A stretch of 64,000 bases of DNA from Maribacter hydrothermalis (lineage in GTDB: Bacteria > Bacteroidota > Bacteroidia > Flavobacteriales > Flavobacteriaceae), in assembly GCF_001913155.1 (NCBI RefSeq), contig NZ_CP018760.1:682001-746000 (forward strand), in the 5' to 3' direction. This document shows, one piece after another, positions 53,958 to 64,000 of this stretch. The notes below the pieces were generated by a model. That model made no database searches and had not been told where the DNA came from. It saw nothing but the letters and a program-made list of their open reading frames with translations. Within the stretch, counting starts at the first letter, position 1. Each line of letters starts with the position of its first letter. The translations under genes and the position numbers were made by a program.

Positions 53958-56900
53958 TTATTGTGCTACAAAAACTACGTTAATTAATGTGTTATAATCC
54001 GTTGGTGTTGAAATAACATCATAAGTCATAACGCCAACATTATTAACAACTACATTAGCAAAAACAGTTGTGTCATAATAAGTAACATAATAGTATAATT
54101 CATTATTTGCATACGTTGGTATTGTCGCTGGAGCACCTGCGCTTACTACTGCTGGCGTACCATATTGAGCTAAATACTCCGCATGTAAATTAATTGTTCT
54201 ACCTGTACCGGTTGTTGCTACATCTACTTCTATGGAAGGTGGATAAAATATATCTGGTCTTGTATTGGCAATCAAATATGGATCAGCCGAAGTACCAGTA
54301 CCCGTAACACTAATATCAGTATTTGGAGCAGCCTCAACTACAGTTTCAGCACCATTTGCTGTTGGTACGGAAAGGTTGTAATTAATCCCACTTTGAGTAA
54401 CAGTTACCGAACCATTGGTTGATGTTATTGTCTGTATTTCGTTAGTTGAATTATTATCATTATCTGCGATTGACACTGTTCCACCACCGTTGGACAATAT
54501 AACATTGGTTCCAGATCTATTTATTGTTTGAAGTTCATTAGTTGTACTTGAATCGGCGTCATTAACATTTAAAGTTATTGCATTTCCGCCAGAGATTGAA
54601 ATTTGCCCTGCTGAACCTGTAGTTGCCAAAGTTTGATCGTCTGTTGCCGGATTACCTGCTGGACCAGTTGCTCCTGTTGCTCCCGCTGGACCTTGTGGAC
54701 CTACAGGACCCTGTGCTCCCGTTGCGCCCGTTGGACCTACCGGACCTTGTGCTCCCGTTGCTCCATCATTACCATCCGCTCCCGCTGGGCCTACCGGACC
54801 TGCTGGACCTTGTGCTCCCGTTGCTCCGTCATTGCCATCCGCTCCCGCTGGACCTACAGGACCTGCTGGACCCTGTGCTCCTGTTGCTCCATCATTACCA
54901 TCTGCTCCCGCTGGGCCTACTGGACCTGCTGGGCCCTGTGGACCTACCGGACCTTGTGCTCCCGTTGCTCCGTCATTACCATCCGCTCCCGCTGGGCCTA
55001 CCGGACCTGCCGGACCTTGTGCTCCCGTTGCTCCGTCATTGCCATCCGCTCCCGCTGGTCCCTGTGGACCTGCTGGGCCCTGTGGACCTTGTGCTCCTGT
55101 TGCTCCTTGTGGACCTGCTGGACCTTGTGCTCCCGTTGCTCCGTCATTGCCATCTGCTCCTGCTGGGCCTACCGGACCTGCTGGACCTTGTGCTCCCGTT
55201 GCTCCGTCATTGCCATCCGCTCCTGCTGGGCCTACCGGACCTGCTGGACCTTGTGCTCCGTCATTGCCATCCGCTCCTGCTGGGCCTACCGGACCTGCTG
55301 GACCTTGTGCTCCCGTTGCTCCTGTTGCACCGTCATTGCCATCCGCTCCCGCTGGGCCTACCGGACCTGCTGGACCTTGTGCTCCCGTTGCTCCGTCATT
55401 GCCATCCGCTCCTACTGGGCCTACCGGACCTGCTGGACCTTGTGCTCCCGTTGCTCCGTCATTGCCATCCGCTCCCGCTGGACCTACAGGACCTGCTGGA
55501 CCCTGTGCTCCTGTTGCTCCGTCATTGCCATCTGCTCCCGCTGGGCCTACTGGACCTGCTGGACCTTGTGCTCCTGTTGCTCCGTCATTGCCATCCGCTC
55601 CCGCTGGTCCCTGTGGACCTGCTGGGCCCTGTGGACCTACCGGACCTTGTGCTCCCGTTGCTCCGTCATTACCATCCGCTCCCGCTGGGCCTACCGGACC
55701 TGCCGGACCTTGTGCTCCCGTTGCTCCGTCATTGCCATCCGCTCCCGCTGGTCCCTGTGGACCTGCTGGGCCCTGTGGACCTTGTGCTCCTGTTGCTCCT
55801 TGTGGACCTGCTGGACCTTGTGCTCCCGTTGCTCCGTCATTGCCATCTGCTCCTGCTGGGCCTACTGGACCTGCTGGACCTTGTGCTCCCGTTGCTCCGT
55901 CATTGCCATCCGCTCCTGCTGGGCCTACCGGACCTGCTGGACCTTGTGCTCCGTCATTGCCATCCGCTCCTGCTGGGCCTACCGGACCTGCTGGACCTTG
56001 TGCTCCCGTTGCTCCGTCATTGCCATCCGCTCCTACTGGGCCTACCGGACCTGCTGGACCTGCTGGACCTTGCGCTCCCGTTGCTCCTGTTGCTCCGTCA
56101 TTGCCATCCGCTCCCGCTGGTCCCTGTGGACCGGCTGGACCTTGTGCTCCTGTTGCTCCTTGTGGACCGGCTGGACCTTGTGCTCCCGTTGCTCCTGTTG
56201 CTCCTGTTGCTCCTGTTGCTCCGTCATTGCCATCCGCTCCCGCTGGTCCCTGTGGACCCGCTGGACCTTGAGGACCAGAATCTGGATCAACCCACGTATA
56301 TATTCCTGAACCATCAGTAGAAAGTACCTGTCCATTATTACCACCTGTTGGTAATTCTATTTCATTTTGGTCGTCCTTATCACCGTCTATATAATCAACT
56401 GTGTAATTACCGTTAGAATCATTAGTAACGATAATATCGTTTATACCCACTACTGTTTCTCTATAGTCAGATAAATCTATTGCTGTAGCTGTTGGGTCAT
56501 TCGTTAAGGAAAGATCATCTCCAATTAACTGTAAATCTTGAATTTCATTTGTATCATCATTAACATATGAACTTAAATCTATTGCATTTGAAGCTACTCC
56601 ATTTAAAGTGCTTACTAATTCATCACTGCTATTTAAACTAAGTACATTGCTATTTATTATCGAAACTCCTGCCCCGGTAACTCCATCAACTGTTGTAGTC
56701 AAGGTGTTTACCGTACTTGTGTTAGAAACCGTAGTCGCTGGAATTAACGAACTTGGCGCTATATATTCCCAATCTGTTCCATTCCATTGTATTAAATCAC
56801 CTGAGTTATTGCCTGCCGCTAATTTACCTAAGGTAACCGCATCATCTGACAAATCTGTAGTTTCTACTGCTCCAGGTGCTATCTCATTAGTTGTAATACC

Positions 56901-59900
56901 ATTATCAGAAACTCTTAATCTTAATGGATTAACTGTACTTCCTGCTCCAGATAAAGTCAATGTTCCATTTGATGAACCAACCACTTCGTTGCCGATGATT
57001 CCGTCATTTTCTGTAACAGTTACTGAACCTAAATCCACTAAAGTCCACTCACTTCCGTCCCATTGCATTACTTGACCTGTGGCAGTTCCATTGGCTAACT
57101 TTTCTAAAGCAACAGCATCATCTGCTAGGTCTGAAGTACCTACTGCACCTGGGGCTATTTTATCCGTTGTGATGGCATTGTCCGATACATCCAAGGTGAC
57201 ATCCTTGAATACCGAATCGTCCCCACCTGTAATATCTATCGTACTGTTCGTTGACGAAATCGTTCCGTCCGCAATGGCCGATTCGTCAACTTCCAATGCT
57301 CCCGTGGTCGCATTCTGTATTAATCCCGATCCGGCTACATCACTGTTTATCGTGGCCGCATTTACCGCATCCGCTGCGATATCCGCACTCGCTATCGTAC
57401 CGTCCAATATTTCCGCTGTCGTGATAGCATTATCCGCCATCTTTGCATTGGTTATTGCATTGTCCGATACATCCAAGGTGACATCCTTGAATACCGAATC
57501 GTCCCCGCCTGTAATATCTATCGTACTGTTCGTAGATGAAATCGTTCCGTCCGCAATGGCCGATTCATCAACTTCCAATGCTCCCGTGGTCGCATTCTGT
57601 ATTAATCCCGATCCGGCTACATCACTGTTAATGGTCGCTGCATTCACTGCATCCGCTGCGATATCCGCACTCGCTATTGTACCGTCCAATATTTCCGCTG
57701 TCGTGATAGCATTATCCGCCATCTTTGCATTGGTTATTGCATTGTCCGATACATCCAAGGTGACATCCTTGAATACCGAATCGTCCCCGCCTGTAATATC
57801 TATGGTACTGTTCGTAGATGAAATCGTTCCGTCCGCAATGGCCGATTCGTCAACTTCCAATGCTCCCGTGGTCGCATTCTGTGCTAATCCCGCTCCGGCT
57901 ACATCACTGTTTATCGTGGCCGCATTCACTGCATCCGCTGCGATATCCGCACTCGCTATTGTACCGTCCAATATTTCCGCTGTCGTGATAGCATTATCCG
58001 CCATCTTTGCATTGGTTATTGCATTGTCCGATACATCTAAAGTGACATCCTTGAATACCGAATCGTCCCCACCTGTAATATCTATGGTACTATTCGTTGA
58101 CGAAATCGTTCCGTCCGCAATGGCCGATTCATCAACTTCTAATGCTCCTGTAGTTGCATTCTGTATTAATCCCGCTCCGGCTACATCACTGTTTATCGTG
58201 GCCGCATTCACTGCATCCGCTGCGATATCCGCACTCGCTATCGTACCGTCCAATATTTCCGCTGTCGTGATAGCATTATCCGCCATCTTTGCATTGGTTA
58301 TTGCATTGTCCGATACATCCAAGGTGACATCCTTGAATACCGAATCGTCCCCGCCTGTAATATCTATCGTACTGTTCGTAGATGAAATCGTTCCGTCCGC
58401 AATGGCCGATTCATCAACTTCCAATGCTCCCGTGGTCGCATTCTGTGTTAATCCCGCTCCGGCTACATCACTGTTAATGGTCGCTGCATTTACAGCATCC
58501 GCCGCGATATCCGCACTGGCTATCGTACCGTCCAATATTTCCGCTGTCGTGATAGCATTATCCGCCATCTTTGAATTGGTTATTGCATTGTCAGCAATAG
58601 TAAGTGTTACATCGTTTAATGTGGAATTAGCTCCTCCTGTAACATCAATATCACTAGAGGTAATGCTTCCATCACCAATTATATCAGTAGGATCTACCGA
58701 AATAGTATATTCCGTATTATTTCCTGTTACCGAGGGTGTAACATTTACTCCTGTTCCTTCGACAACTGTCGTAGTTGTTTGGTTTGCCTGTATTGCCGGT
58801 GTTAAATCCAATGCTGTTGAAGCTTCTCCGTTTACCGTACTTACCAATTCATCACTGCCATTTAAACCAAGTACATTGCTATTTACTATCGAAACTCCTG
58901 CTCCGGTAACTCCATCAACTGTTGTAGTCAAGGTGTTTACCGTACTTGTGTTAGAAACCGTAGTCGCTGGAATTAAAGAACTTGGTGCTATATATTCCCA
59001 ATCTGTTCCATTCCATTGTATTAAATCACCAGCATTATTTCCGTCTGCCAAATCAGCTGTTCCTACAGCTCCGTCTACAATATTTTCTGTATTTACTGAA
59101 TTATCTGCTAATTCTGCATTTGTAATGGCATCTGCTGCAACATCTAAAGTAAATGGACTTACTGTTGTACCTGCACCCGAACGTATTAAAGTACCATCAG
59201 TTCCATTTACTACTTCATTCCCTATCACACCATCGTTTTCAGTTACTGTTACTGAACCTAAATCAACTAAGGCCCAATCAGTTCCGTCCCATTGCATTAC
59301 TTGACCGGTGGCAGTTCCATTTGCTATCTTTTCTAATGCAACGGCATCATCTGCCAGGTCTGAAGTACCTACTGCACCTGGGGCTATTTTATCCGTTGTG
59401 ATGGCATTATCCGATACATCTAAAGTAACATCCTTGAATACCGAATCGTCTCCGCCTGTAATATCTATTGTACTATTTGTAGATGAAATCGTTCCGTCCG
59501 CAATGGCCGATTCGTCAACTTCCAATGCTCCCGTGGTCGCATTCTGTGCTAATCCCGCCCCGGCTACATCACTATTAATGGTCACCGCATTTACTGCATC
59601 TGCTGCGATATCCGAAGATTCTACTGCACCTGTTGCTATTTTATCTGTAGTTATTGCATTATCTGAAACATCCAAGGTAACATCCTTGAATACCGAATCG
59701 TCCCCGCCTGTAATATCTATGGTACTGTTCGTAGATGAAATCGTTCCGTCCGCAATGGCCGATTCATCAACTTCCAATGCTCCCGTGGTCGCATTCTGTG
59801 CTAATCCCGCTCCGGCTACATCGCCATTTATTGTCGCTGCATTTACTGCATCTGCTGCGATATCTGCACTGGCTATTGTACCGTCTAAAATTTCTGTTGT

Positions 59901-62900
59901 TGTGATAGCATTATCCGCCATCTTTGCATTGGTTATTGCATTGTCCGAAACATCTAAAGTAACATCCTTGAATACCGAATCGTCTCCGCCTGTAATATCT
60001 ATTGTACTATTTGTAGATGAAATTGTTCCGTCCGCAATGGCCGATTCGTCAACTTCCAATGCTCCCGTGGTCGCATTCTGTGCTAATCCCGCTCCGGCTA
60101 CATCACTGTTTATCGTGGCCGCATTCACTGCATCCGCTGCGATATCCGCACTCGCTATGGTACCGTCCAATATTTCCGCTGTCGTGATAGCATTATCCGC
60201 CATCTTTGCATTGGTTATTGCATTGTCCGATACATCCAAGGTGACATCCTTGAATACCGAATCGTCCCCACCTGTAATATCTATGGTACTATTCGTTGAC
60301 GAAATCGTTCCGTCCGCAATGGCCGATTCGTCAACTTCCAATGCTCCCGTGGTCGCATTCTGTGCTAATCCCGCTCCGGCTACATCACTGTTTATCGTGG
60401 CCGCATTCACTGCATCCGCTGCGATATCCGCACTCGCTATGGTACCGTCCAATATTTCCGCTGTCGTGATAGCATTATCCGCCATCTTTGCATTGGTTAT
60501 TGCATTGTCCGATACATCCAAGGTGACATCCTTGAATACCGAATCGTCCCCACCTGTAATATCTATGGTACTATTCGTTGACGAAATCGTTCCATCCGCA
60601 ATGGCCGACTCATCAACTTCCAATGCTCCCGTGGTCGCATTTTGTGCTAATCCCGCTCCGGCTACATCGCTGTTTATTGTTGCCGCATTTACTGCATCTG
60701 CTGCAATATCTGCACTGGCTATTGTACCGTCTAATATTTCCGCTGTAGTGATCGCATTATCCGCCATCTTTGCATTGGTTATTGCATTATCAGCAATAGT
60801 AAGTGTTACATCGTTTAATGTTGAATTCGCTCCTCCTGTAACATCAATATCACTAGAGGTAATGTTTCCATCACCAATTATATCAGTAGGATCTACCGAA
60901 ATAGTATATTCCGTATTATTTCCTGTTACCGAGGGTGTAACATTTACTCCTGTTCCTTCGACAACTGTGGTGGTTGTTTGGTTTGCCTGTATTGCCGGTG
61001 TTAAATCCAATGCTGTTGAAGCTTCTCCGTTTACCGTACTTATCAATTCATCACTGCCATTTAAACCAAGTACATTGCTATTTACTATCGAAACTCCTGC
61101 CCCGGTAACTCCATCAACTGTTGTAGTCAAGGTGTTTACCGTACTTGTGTTAGAAACCGTAGTCGCTGGAATTAAAGAACTTGGTGCTATATATTCCCAA
61201 TCTGTTCCATTCCATTGTATTAAATCACCAGAGTTATTACCAGCCGCTAATTTACCTAAGGTAACTGCGTCATCTGACAAATCTGTAGTTTCTACTGCTC
61301 CCGGTTCTATCTCATTCGTTGTAATCCCGTCATCCGAAACTCTTAATCTTAATGGATCACCTGTAGAACCTATTCCAGATAAAGTCAATGTTCCATTTGA
61401 AGAACCAACTACTTCGTTACCAATGATTCCGTCATTTTCTGTAACTGTTACTGAACCTAAATCTATTAGAGTCCACTCAGTTCCGTCCCATTGCATTACT
61501 TGACCGGTGGCACTACCATTTGCTAACTTTTCTAATGCAACAGCATCATCTGCCAGGTCTGAAGTACCTACTGCACCTGGGGCTATTTTATCCGTTGTGA
61601 TGGCATTATCCGATACATCTAAAGTAACATCCTTGAATACCGAATCGTCTCCGCCTGTAATATCTATTGTACTATTTGTAGATGAAATCGTTCCGTCCGC
61701 AATGGCCGATTCGTCAACTTCCAATGCTCCCGTGGTCGCATTCTGTGTTAATCCTGCTCCGGCTACATCACTGTTTATCGTGGCCGCATTCACTGCATCC
61801 GCTGCGATATCCGCACTCGCAATTGTACCGTCCAATATTTCCACTGTCGTGATAGCATTATCCGCCATCTTTGCATTGGTTATTGCATTATCTGAAACAT
61901 CTAAAGTAACATCCTTAAATACCGAATCGTCTCCGCCTGTAATATCTATGGTACTGTTCGTAGATGAAATCGTTCCATCCGCAATGGCCGATTCATCAAC
62001 TTCCAATGCTCCCGTGGTCGCATTTTGCGTTAATCCCGCTCCGGCTACATCACTATTAATGGTCACCGCATTTACTGCATCTGCTGCGATATCCGAAGAT
62101 TCTACTGCACCTGTTGCTATTTTATCTGTAGTTATTGCATTATCTGAAACATCCAAGGTGACATCCTTGAATACCGAATCGTCTCCGCCTGTAATATCTA
62201 TTGTACTATTTGTAGATGAAATTGTTCCGTCCGCAATGGCCGACTCATCAACTTCCAATGCTCCCGTGGTCGCATTCTGTGTTAATCCCGCTCCGGCTAC
62301 ATCGCTGTTTATTGTTGCCGCATTTACTGCATCCGCCGCGATATCCGCACTCGCTATTGTACCGTCCAATATTTCCGCTGTCGTGATAGCATTATCCGCC
62401 ATCTTTGCATTGGTTATTGCATTGTCCGATACATCTAAAGTGACATCCTTGAATACCGAATCGTCCCCACCTGTAATATCTATCGTACTGTTCGTTGACG
62501 AAATCGTTCCGTCCGCAATGGCCGATTCGTCAACTTCCAATGCTCCCGTGGTCGCATTCTGTGTTAATCCCGCTCCGGCTACATCGCCATTTATTGTGGC
62601 CGCATTCACTGCATCCGCTGCGATATCCGCACTCGCTATCGTACCGTCCAATATTTCCGCTGTCGTGATAGCATTATCCGCCATCTTTGCATTGGTTATT
62701 GCATTGTCCGATACATCCAAGGTGACATCCTTGAATACCGAATCGTCCCCGCCTGTAATATCTATCGTACTGTTCGTAGATGAAATCGTTCCGTCCGCAA
62801 TGACTGATTCATCAACTTCCAATGCTCCCGTGGTCGCATTCTGTGTTAATCCCGCTCCGGCTACATCACTGTTAATGGTCGCTGCATTTACAGCATCCGC

Positions 62901-64000
62901 CGCGATATCCGCACTGGCTATCGTACCGTCCAATATTTCCGCTGTCGTGATAGCATTATCCGCCATCTTTGAATTGGTTATTGCATTGTCCGATACATCC
63001 AAGGTGACATCCTTGAACACTGAATCGTCCCCACCTGTAATATCTATCGTACTGTTCGTTGACGAAATCGTTCCGTCCGCAATGGCCGATTCGTCAACTT
63101 CCAATGCTCCCGTGGTCGCATTCTGTGTTAATCCCGCTCCGGCTACATCACTGTTTATCGTGGCCGCATTCACTGCATCCGCTGCGATATCCGCACTCGC
63201 TATTGTACCGTCCAATATTTCCGCTGTCGTGATAGCATTATCCGCCATCTTTGCATTGGTTATTGCATTGTCCGATACATCCAAGGTGACATCCTTGAAC
63301 ACTGAATCGTCCCCACCTGTAATATCTATCGTACTGTTCGTTGACGAAATCGTTCCGTCCGCAATGGCCGATTCGTCAACTTCCAATGCTCCCGTGGTCG
63401 CATTCTGTGTTAATCCCGCTCCGGCTACATCGCCGTTTATTGTGGCTGCATTTACCGCATCCGCCGCGATATCCGCACTGGCTATCGTACCGTCCAATAT
63501 TTCCGCTGTCGTGATAGCATTATCCGCCATCTTTGAATTGGTTATTGCATTGTCAGCAATAGTAAGTGTTACATCGTTTAATGTTGAATTAGCTCCTCCT
63601 GTAACATCAATATCACTAGAGGTAATGCTTCCATCACCAATAATATCAGTAGGATCTACCGAAATAGTATATTCCGTATTATTTCCTGTTACCGAGGGTG
63701 TAACGTTTACTCCTGTTCCTTCGACAACTGTGGTGGTAAGTTCACTAGACGTGATAATACCGTCTAATTCTTCTAATGCAGATTGTACATTAGTTGTTGT
63801 AATATTTCCTGCCGGTGTAACCTCAACTTCACCTGCAATTTGATTATCGGTAACCATTGTCCAGATTGTACCATCATATACATACAACTCATTTGTTACA
63901 GTATCTAAATAGGTTACTCCCGGATTATCATTTGCCGGTACACCTACTGGTACTCCATTTCCACTGGTAGTAAGTTCGTTGGTTGGGTCAATATCTAAAT
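53958..64000 (-). CDS. Giant repetitive surface protein with collagen-like domain (N-terminus outside window)
   Basis: The frame is open to the right edge without a stop (10,043 bases, at least 3,346 residues), so the start is not visible; a TTG near 63887 is internal. From N to C: tail-fibre-like segments (VYDGTIW), three super-repeats of 94-residue modules, linkers with [18 protein letters not shown], then 181 Gly-X-Y triplets (54648-56276), and a unique C-terminal domain (about 230 residues) ending INVVFVAQ. That C-terminus is not CHU_C and looks unlike the type A sorting signal. The protein is probably an extended extracellular fibre. The gene lies upstream of the CHU_C and PorP/SprF genes, an order like sprB-sprF. 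Function is inference; it could be an adhesin or a motility filament. Confidence 0.9.
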   Translation of the reverse strand, partial: LDIDPTNELTTSGNGVPVGVPANDNPGVTYLDTVTNELYVYDGTIWTMVTDNQIAGEVEVTPAGNITTTNVQSALEELDGIITSSELTTTVVEGTGVNVTPSVTGNNTEYTISVDPTDIIGDGSITSSDIDVTGGANSTLNDVTLTIADNAITNSKMADNAITTAEILDGTIASADIAADAVNAATINGDVAGAGLTQNATTGALEVDESAIADGTISSTNSTIDITGGDDSVFKDVTLDVSDNAITNAKMADNAITTAEILDGTIASADIAADAVNAATINSDVAGAGLTQNATTGALEVDESAIADGTISSTNSTIDITGGDDSVFKDVTLDVSDNAITNSKMADNAITTAEILDGTIASADIAADAVNAATINSDVAGAGLTQNATTGALEVDESVIADGTISSTNSTIDITGGDDSVFKDVTLDVSDNAITNAKMADNAITTAEILDGTIASADIAADAVNAATINGDVAGAGLTQNATTGALEVDESAIADGTISSTNSTIDITGGDDSVFKDVTLDVSDNAITNAKMADNAITTAEILDGTIASADIAADAVNAATINSDVAGAGLTQNATTGALEVDESAIADGTISSTNSTIDITGGDDSVFKDVTLDVSDNAITTDKIATGAVESSDIAADAVNAVTINSDVAGAGLTQNATTGALEVDESAIADGTISSTNSTIDITGGDDSVFKDVTLDVSDNAITNAKMADNAITTVEILDGTIASADIAADAVNAATINSDVAGAGLTQNATTGALEVDESAIADGTISSTNSTIDITGGDDSVFKDVTLDVSDNAITTDKIAPGAVGTSDLADDAVALEKLANGSATGQVMQWDGTEWTLIDLGSVTVTENDGIIGNEVVGSSNGTLTLSGIGSTGDPLRLRVSDDGITTNEIEPGAVETTDLSDDAVTLGKLAAGNNSGDLIQWNGTDWEYIAPSSLIPATTVSNTSTVNTLTTTVDGVTGAGVSIVNSNVLGLNGSDELISTVNGEASTALDLTPAIQANQTTTTVVEGTGVNVTPSVTGNNTEYTISVDPTDIIGDGNITSSDIDVTGGANSTLNDVTLTIADNAITNAKMADNAITTAEILDGTIASADIAADAVNAATINSDVAGAGLAQNATTGALEVDESAIADGTISSTNSTIDITGGDDSVFKDVTLDVSDNAITNAKMADNAITTAEILDGTIASADIAADAVNAATINSDVAGAGLAQNATTGALEVDESAIADGTISSTNSTIDITGGDDSVFKDVTLDVSDNAITNAKMADNAITTAEILDGTIASADIAADAVNAATINSDVAGAGLAQNATTGALEVDESAIADGTISSTNSTIDITGGDDSVFKDVTLDVSDNAITNAKMADNAITTTEILDGTIASADIAADAVNAATINGDVAGAGLAQNATTGALEVDESAIADGTISSTNSTIDITGGDDSVFKDVTLDVSDNAITTDKIATGAVESSDIAADAVNAVTINSDVAGAGLAQNATTGALEVDESAIADGTISSTNSTIDITGGDDSVFKDVTLDVSDNAITTDKIAPGAVGTSDLADDAVALEKIANGTATGQVMQWDGTDWALVDLGSVTVTENDGVIGNEVVNGTDGTLIRSGAGTTVSPFTLDVAADAITNAELADNSVNTENIVDGAVGTADLADGNNAGDLIQWNGTDWEYIAPSSLIPATTVSNTSTVNTLTTTVDGVTGAGVSIVNSNVLGLNGSDELVSTVNGEASTALDLTPAIQANQTTTTVVEGTGVNVTPSVTGNNTEYTISVDPTDIIGDGSITSSDIDVTGGANSTLNDVTLTIADNAITNSKMADNAITTAEILDGTIASADIAADAVNAATINSDVAGAGLTQNATTGALEVDESAIADGTISSTNSTIDITGGDDSVFKDVTLDVSDNAITNAKMADNAITTAEILDGTIASADIAADAVNAATINSDVAGAGLIQNATTGALEVDESAIADGTISSTNSTIDITGGDDSVFKDVTLDVSDNAITNAKMADNAITTAEILDGTIASADIAADAVNAATINSDVAGAGLAQNATTGALEVDESAIADGTISSTNSTIDITGGDDSVFKDVTLDVSDNAITNAKMADNAITTAEILDGTIASADIAADAVNAATINSDVAGSGLIQNATTGALEVDESAIADGTISSTNSTIDITGGDDSVFKDVTLDVSDNAITNAKMADNAITTAEILDGTIASADIAADAVNAATINSDVAGSGLIQNATTGALEVDESAIADGTISSTNSTIDITGGDDSVFKDVTLDVSDNAITTDKIAPGAVGTSDLADDAVALEKLANGTATGQVMQWDGSEWTLVDLGSVTVTENDGIIGNEVVGSSNGTLTLSGAGSTVNPLRLRVSDNGITTNEIAPGAVETTDLSDDAVTLGKLAAGNNSGDLIQWNGTDWEYIAPSSLIPATTVSNTSTVNTLTTTVDGVTGAGVSIINSNVLSLNSSDELVSTLNGVASNAIDLSSYVNDDTNEIQDLQLIGDDLSLTNDPTATAIDLSDYRETVVGINDIIVTNDSNGNYTVDYIDGDKDDQNEIELPTGGNNGQVLSTDGSGIYTWVDPDSGPQGPAGPQGPAGADGNDGATGATGATGATGAQGPAGPQGATGAQGPAGPQGPAGADGNDGATGATGAQGPAGPAGPVGPVGADGNDGATGAQGPAGPVGPAGADGNDGAQGPAGPVGPAGADGNDGATGAQGPAGPVGPAGADGNDGATGAQGPAGPQGATGAQGPQGPAGPQGPAGADGNDGATGAQGPAGPVGPAGADGNDGATGAQGPVGPQGPAGPQGPAGADGNDGATGAQGPAGPVGPAGADGNDGATGAQGPAGPVGPAGADGNDGATGAQGPAGPVGPVGADGNDGATGAQGPAGPVGPAGADGNDGATGATGAQGPAGPVGPAGADGNDGAQGPAGPVGPAGADGNDGATGAQGPAGPVGPAGADGNDGATGAQGPAGPQGATGAQGPQGPAGPQGPAGADGNDGATGAQGPAGPVGPAGADGNDGATGAQGPVGPQGPAGPVGPAGADGNDGATGAQGPAGPVGPAGADGNDGATGAQGPAGPVGPAGADGNDGATGAQGPVGPTGATGAQGPVGPQGPAGATGATGPAGNPATDDQTLATTGSAGQISISGGNAITLNVNDADSSTTNELQTINRSGTNVILSNGGGTVSIADNDNNSTNEIQTITSTNGSVTVTQSGINYNLSVPTANGAETVVEAAPNTDISVTGTGTSADPYLIANTRPDIFYPPSIEVDVATTGTGRTINLHAEYLAQYGTPAVVSAGAPATIPTYANNELYYYVTYYDTTVFANVVVNNVGVMTYDVISTPTDYNTLINVVFVAQ
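54648..56276 (-). repeat. Collagen-like Gly-X-Y domain
   Basis: 1,629 bases encoding 181 triplets in one frame; recurring units are [25 protein letters not shown]. A segment of about 390 bases (from about 54921 to 55318) recurs 693 bases later (about 55614-56011) with one mismatch noted. Gly codons are mostly GGT/GGA/GGG, and the opposite strand is open in all three frames. Confidence 0.9.
57178..58590 (-). repeat. Repeat block 3: five 94-residue modules
   Basis: Five consecutive 282-base copies; the third from the protein's visible N-terminus. Variants include [16 protein letters not shown] and VAGAGLTQ. Boundaries are approximate. Confidence 0.85.
59405..60785 (-). repeat. Repeat block 2: five modules, one short
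   Basis: Four 282-base copies and one 252-base copy (84 residues, with one decapeptide fewer). Most copies read VAGAGLAQ. Boundaries are approximate. Confidence 0.85.
61605..63549 (-). repeat. Repeat block 1: seven modules, one short
   Basis: Six 282-base copies and one 252-base copy. The block's length matches 6 x 282 + 252 = 1,944 bases. Boundaries are approximate. Confidence 0.85.

Noticed and set aside
54623..56320. Plus-strand Leu/Pro/Cys-rich ORFs opposite the collagen-like region
   Set aside because: All three frames are open at once, which reflects Gly-X-Y codon composition rather than coding.
57178..63549. CRISPR array or satellite DNA
   Set aside because: The repeat unit is 282 or 252 bases, always a multiple of three, without spacers, and lies inside one continuous reading frame.
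57079..63843. Three plus-strand ORFs of 731-778 codons in the repeat region
   Set aside because: They are exact antisense shadows of the giant minus-strand repeat gene, with no signal peptide or domain, and they break where the minus-strand linkers change.
53958..63887. Giant gene starting at 63887
   Set aside because: That codon is a TTG inside an open frame that continues to the right edge with the same composition ([19 protein letters not shown]), so the true start is outside the window.

Overview
The window is AT-rich chromosomal DNA from a member of the Bacteroidetes, most likely a marine Flavobacteriaceae of the Maribacter/Zobellia type (genus is inference). Supporting signs are a PorP/SprF-type type IX secretion protein, a CHU_C (type B) sorting domain, DUF4295 beside rpmG/rpmB/ftsY, promoter-like TAnnTTTG elements instead of E. 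coli-type boxes, and many lipoprotein and secreted-protein genes. No tRNA, rRNA, CRISPR array, insertion sequence or prophage was seen.

Layout. 1-4.1 kb: a tandem duplication of an M14 metallopeptidase gene plus a small DUF4177 gene; the left copy is cut by the window edge. 4.3-8.9 kb: DUF2339/DUF3999 envelope pair and an LpxR-like outer-membrane protein. 8.9-24.6 kb, mostly minus strand: housekeeping genes including rimO, a metallophosphoesterase, an amidase, DUF2911, ftsY, a DUF4295 gene too short for routine ORF calling, rpmG, rpmB, cinA, an Hpt protein, an FAH-family hydrolase, a DnaQ-like exonuclease, an E2 acyltransferase and recR. 24.7-33.8 kb: M20 peptidase, sodium:solute symporter, CoA-binding protein, fabH, an AarF-type kinase with a TetR regulator, and htpG. 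33.9-50.9 kb: mixed envelope and metabolic genes, including a MOSC protein, DoxX-like protein, AraC regulator, S1/P1 nuclease, PBP1A, an SPFH/PH-like/ribbon-helix-helix trio, DUF5916, HAD phosphatase, DUF819, DUF4369 lipoprotein, manA, a queD-like gene and idi.

50.9-64 kb holds the most distinctive locus. It reads right to left on the minus strand: a giant repetitive protein (at least 3,346 residues, running off the right edge), a CHU_C protein with Ig-like and calcium-binding repeats, and a PorP/SprF-family membrane protein. The giant protein has 17 copies of a 94-residue module (two are 84 residues), each built from decapeptides, arranged in three super-repeats, followed by 181 Gly-X-Y collagen-like triplets and a unique C-terminal domain. 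The gene order resembles the sprB-sprF region of gliding flavobacteria and suggests a dedicated surface fibre with its own type IX secretion partner (inference).

Long plus-strand ORFs opposite the giant gene are antisense shadows caused by the repeats and are not annotated as genes.
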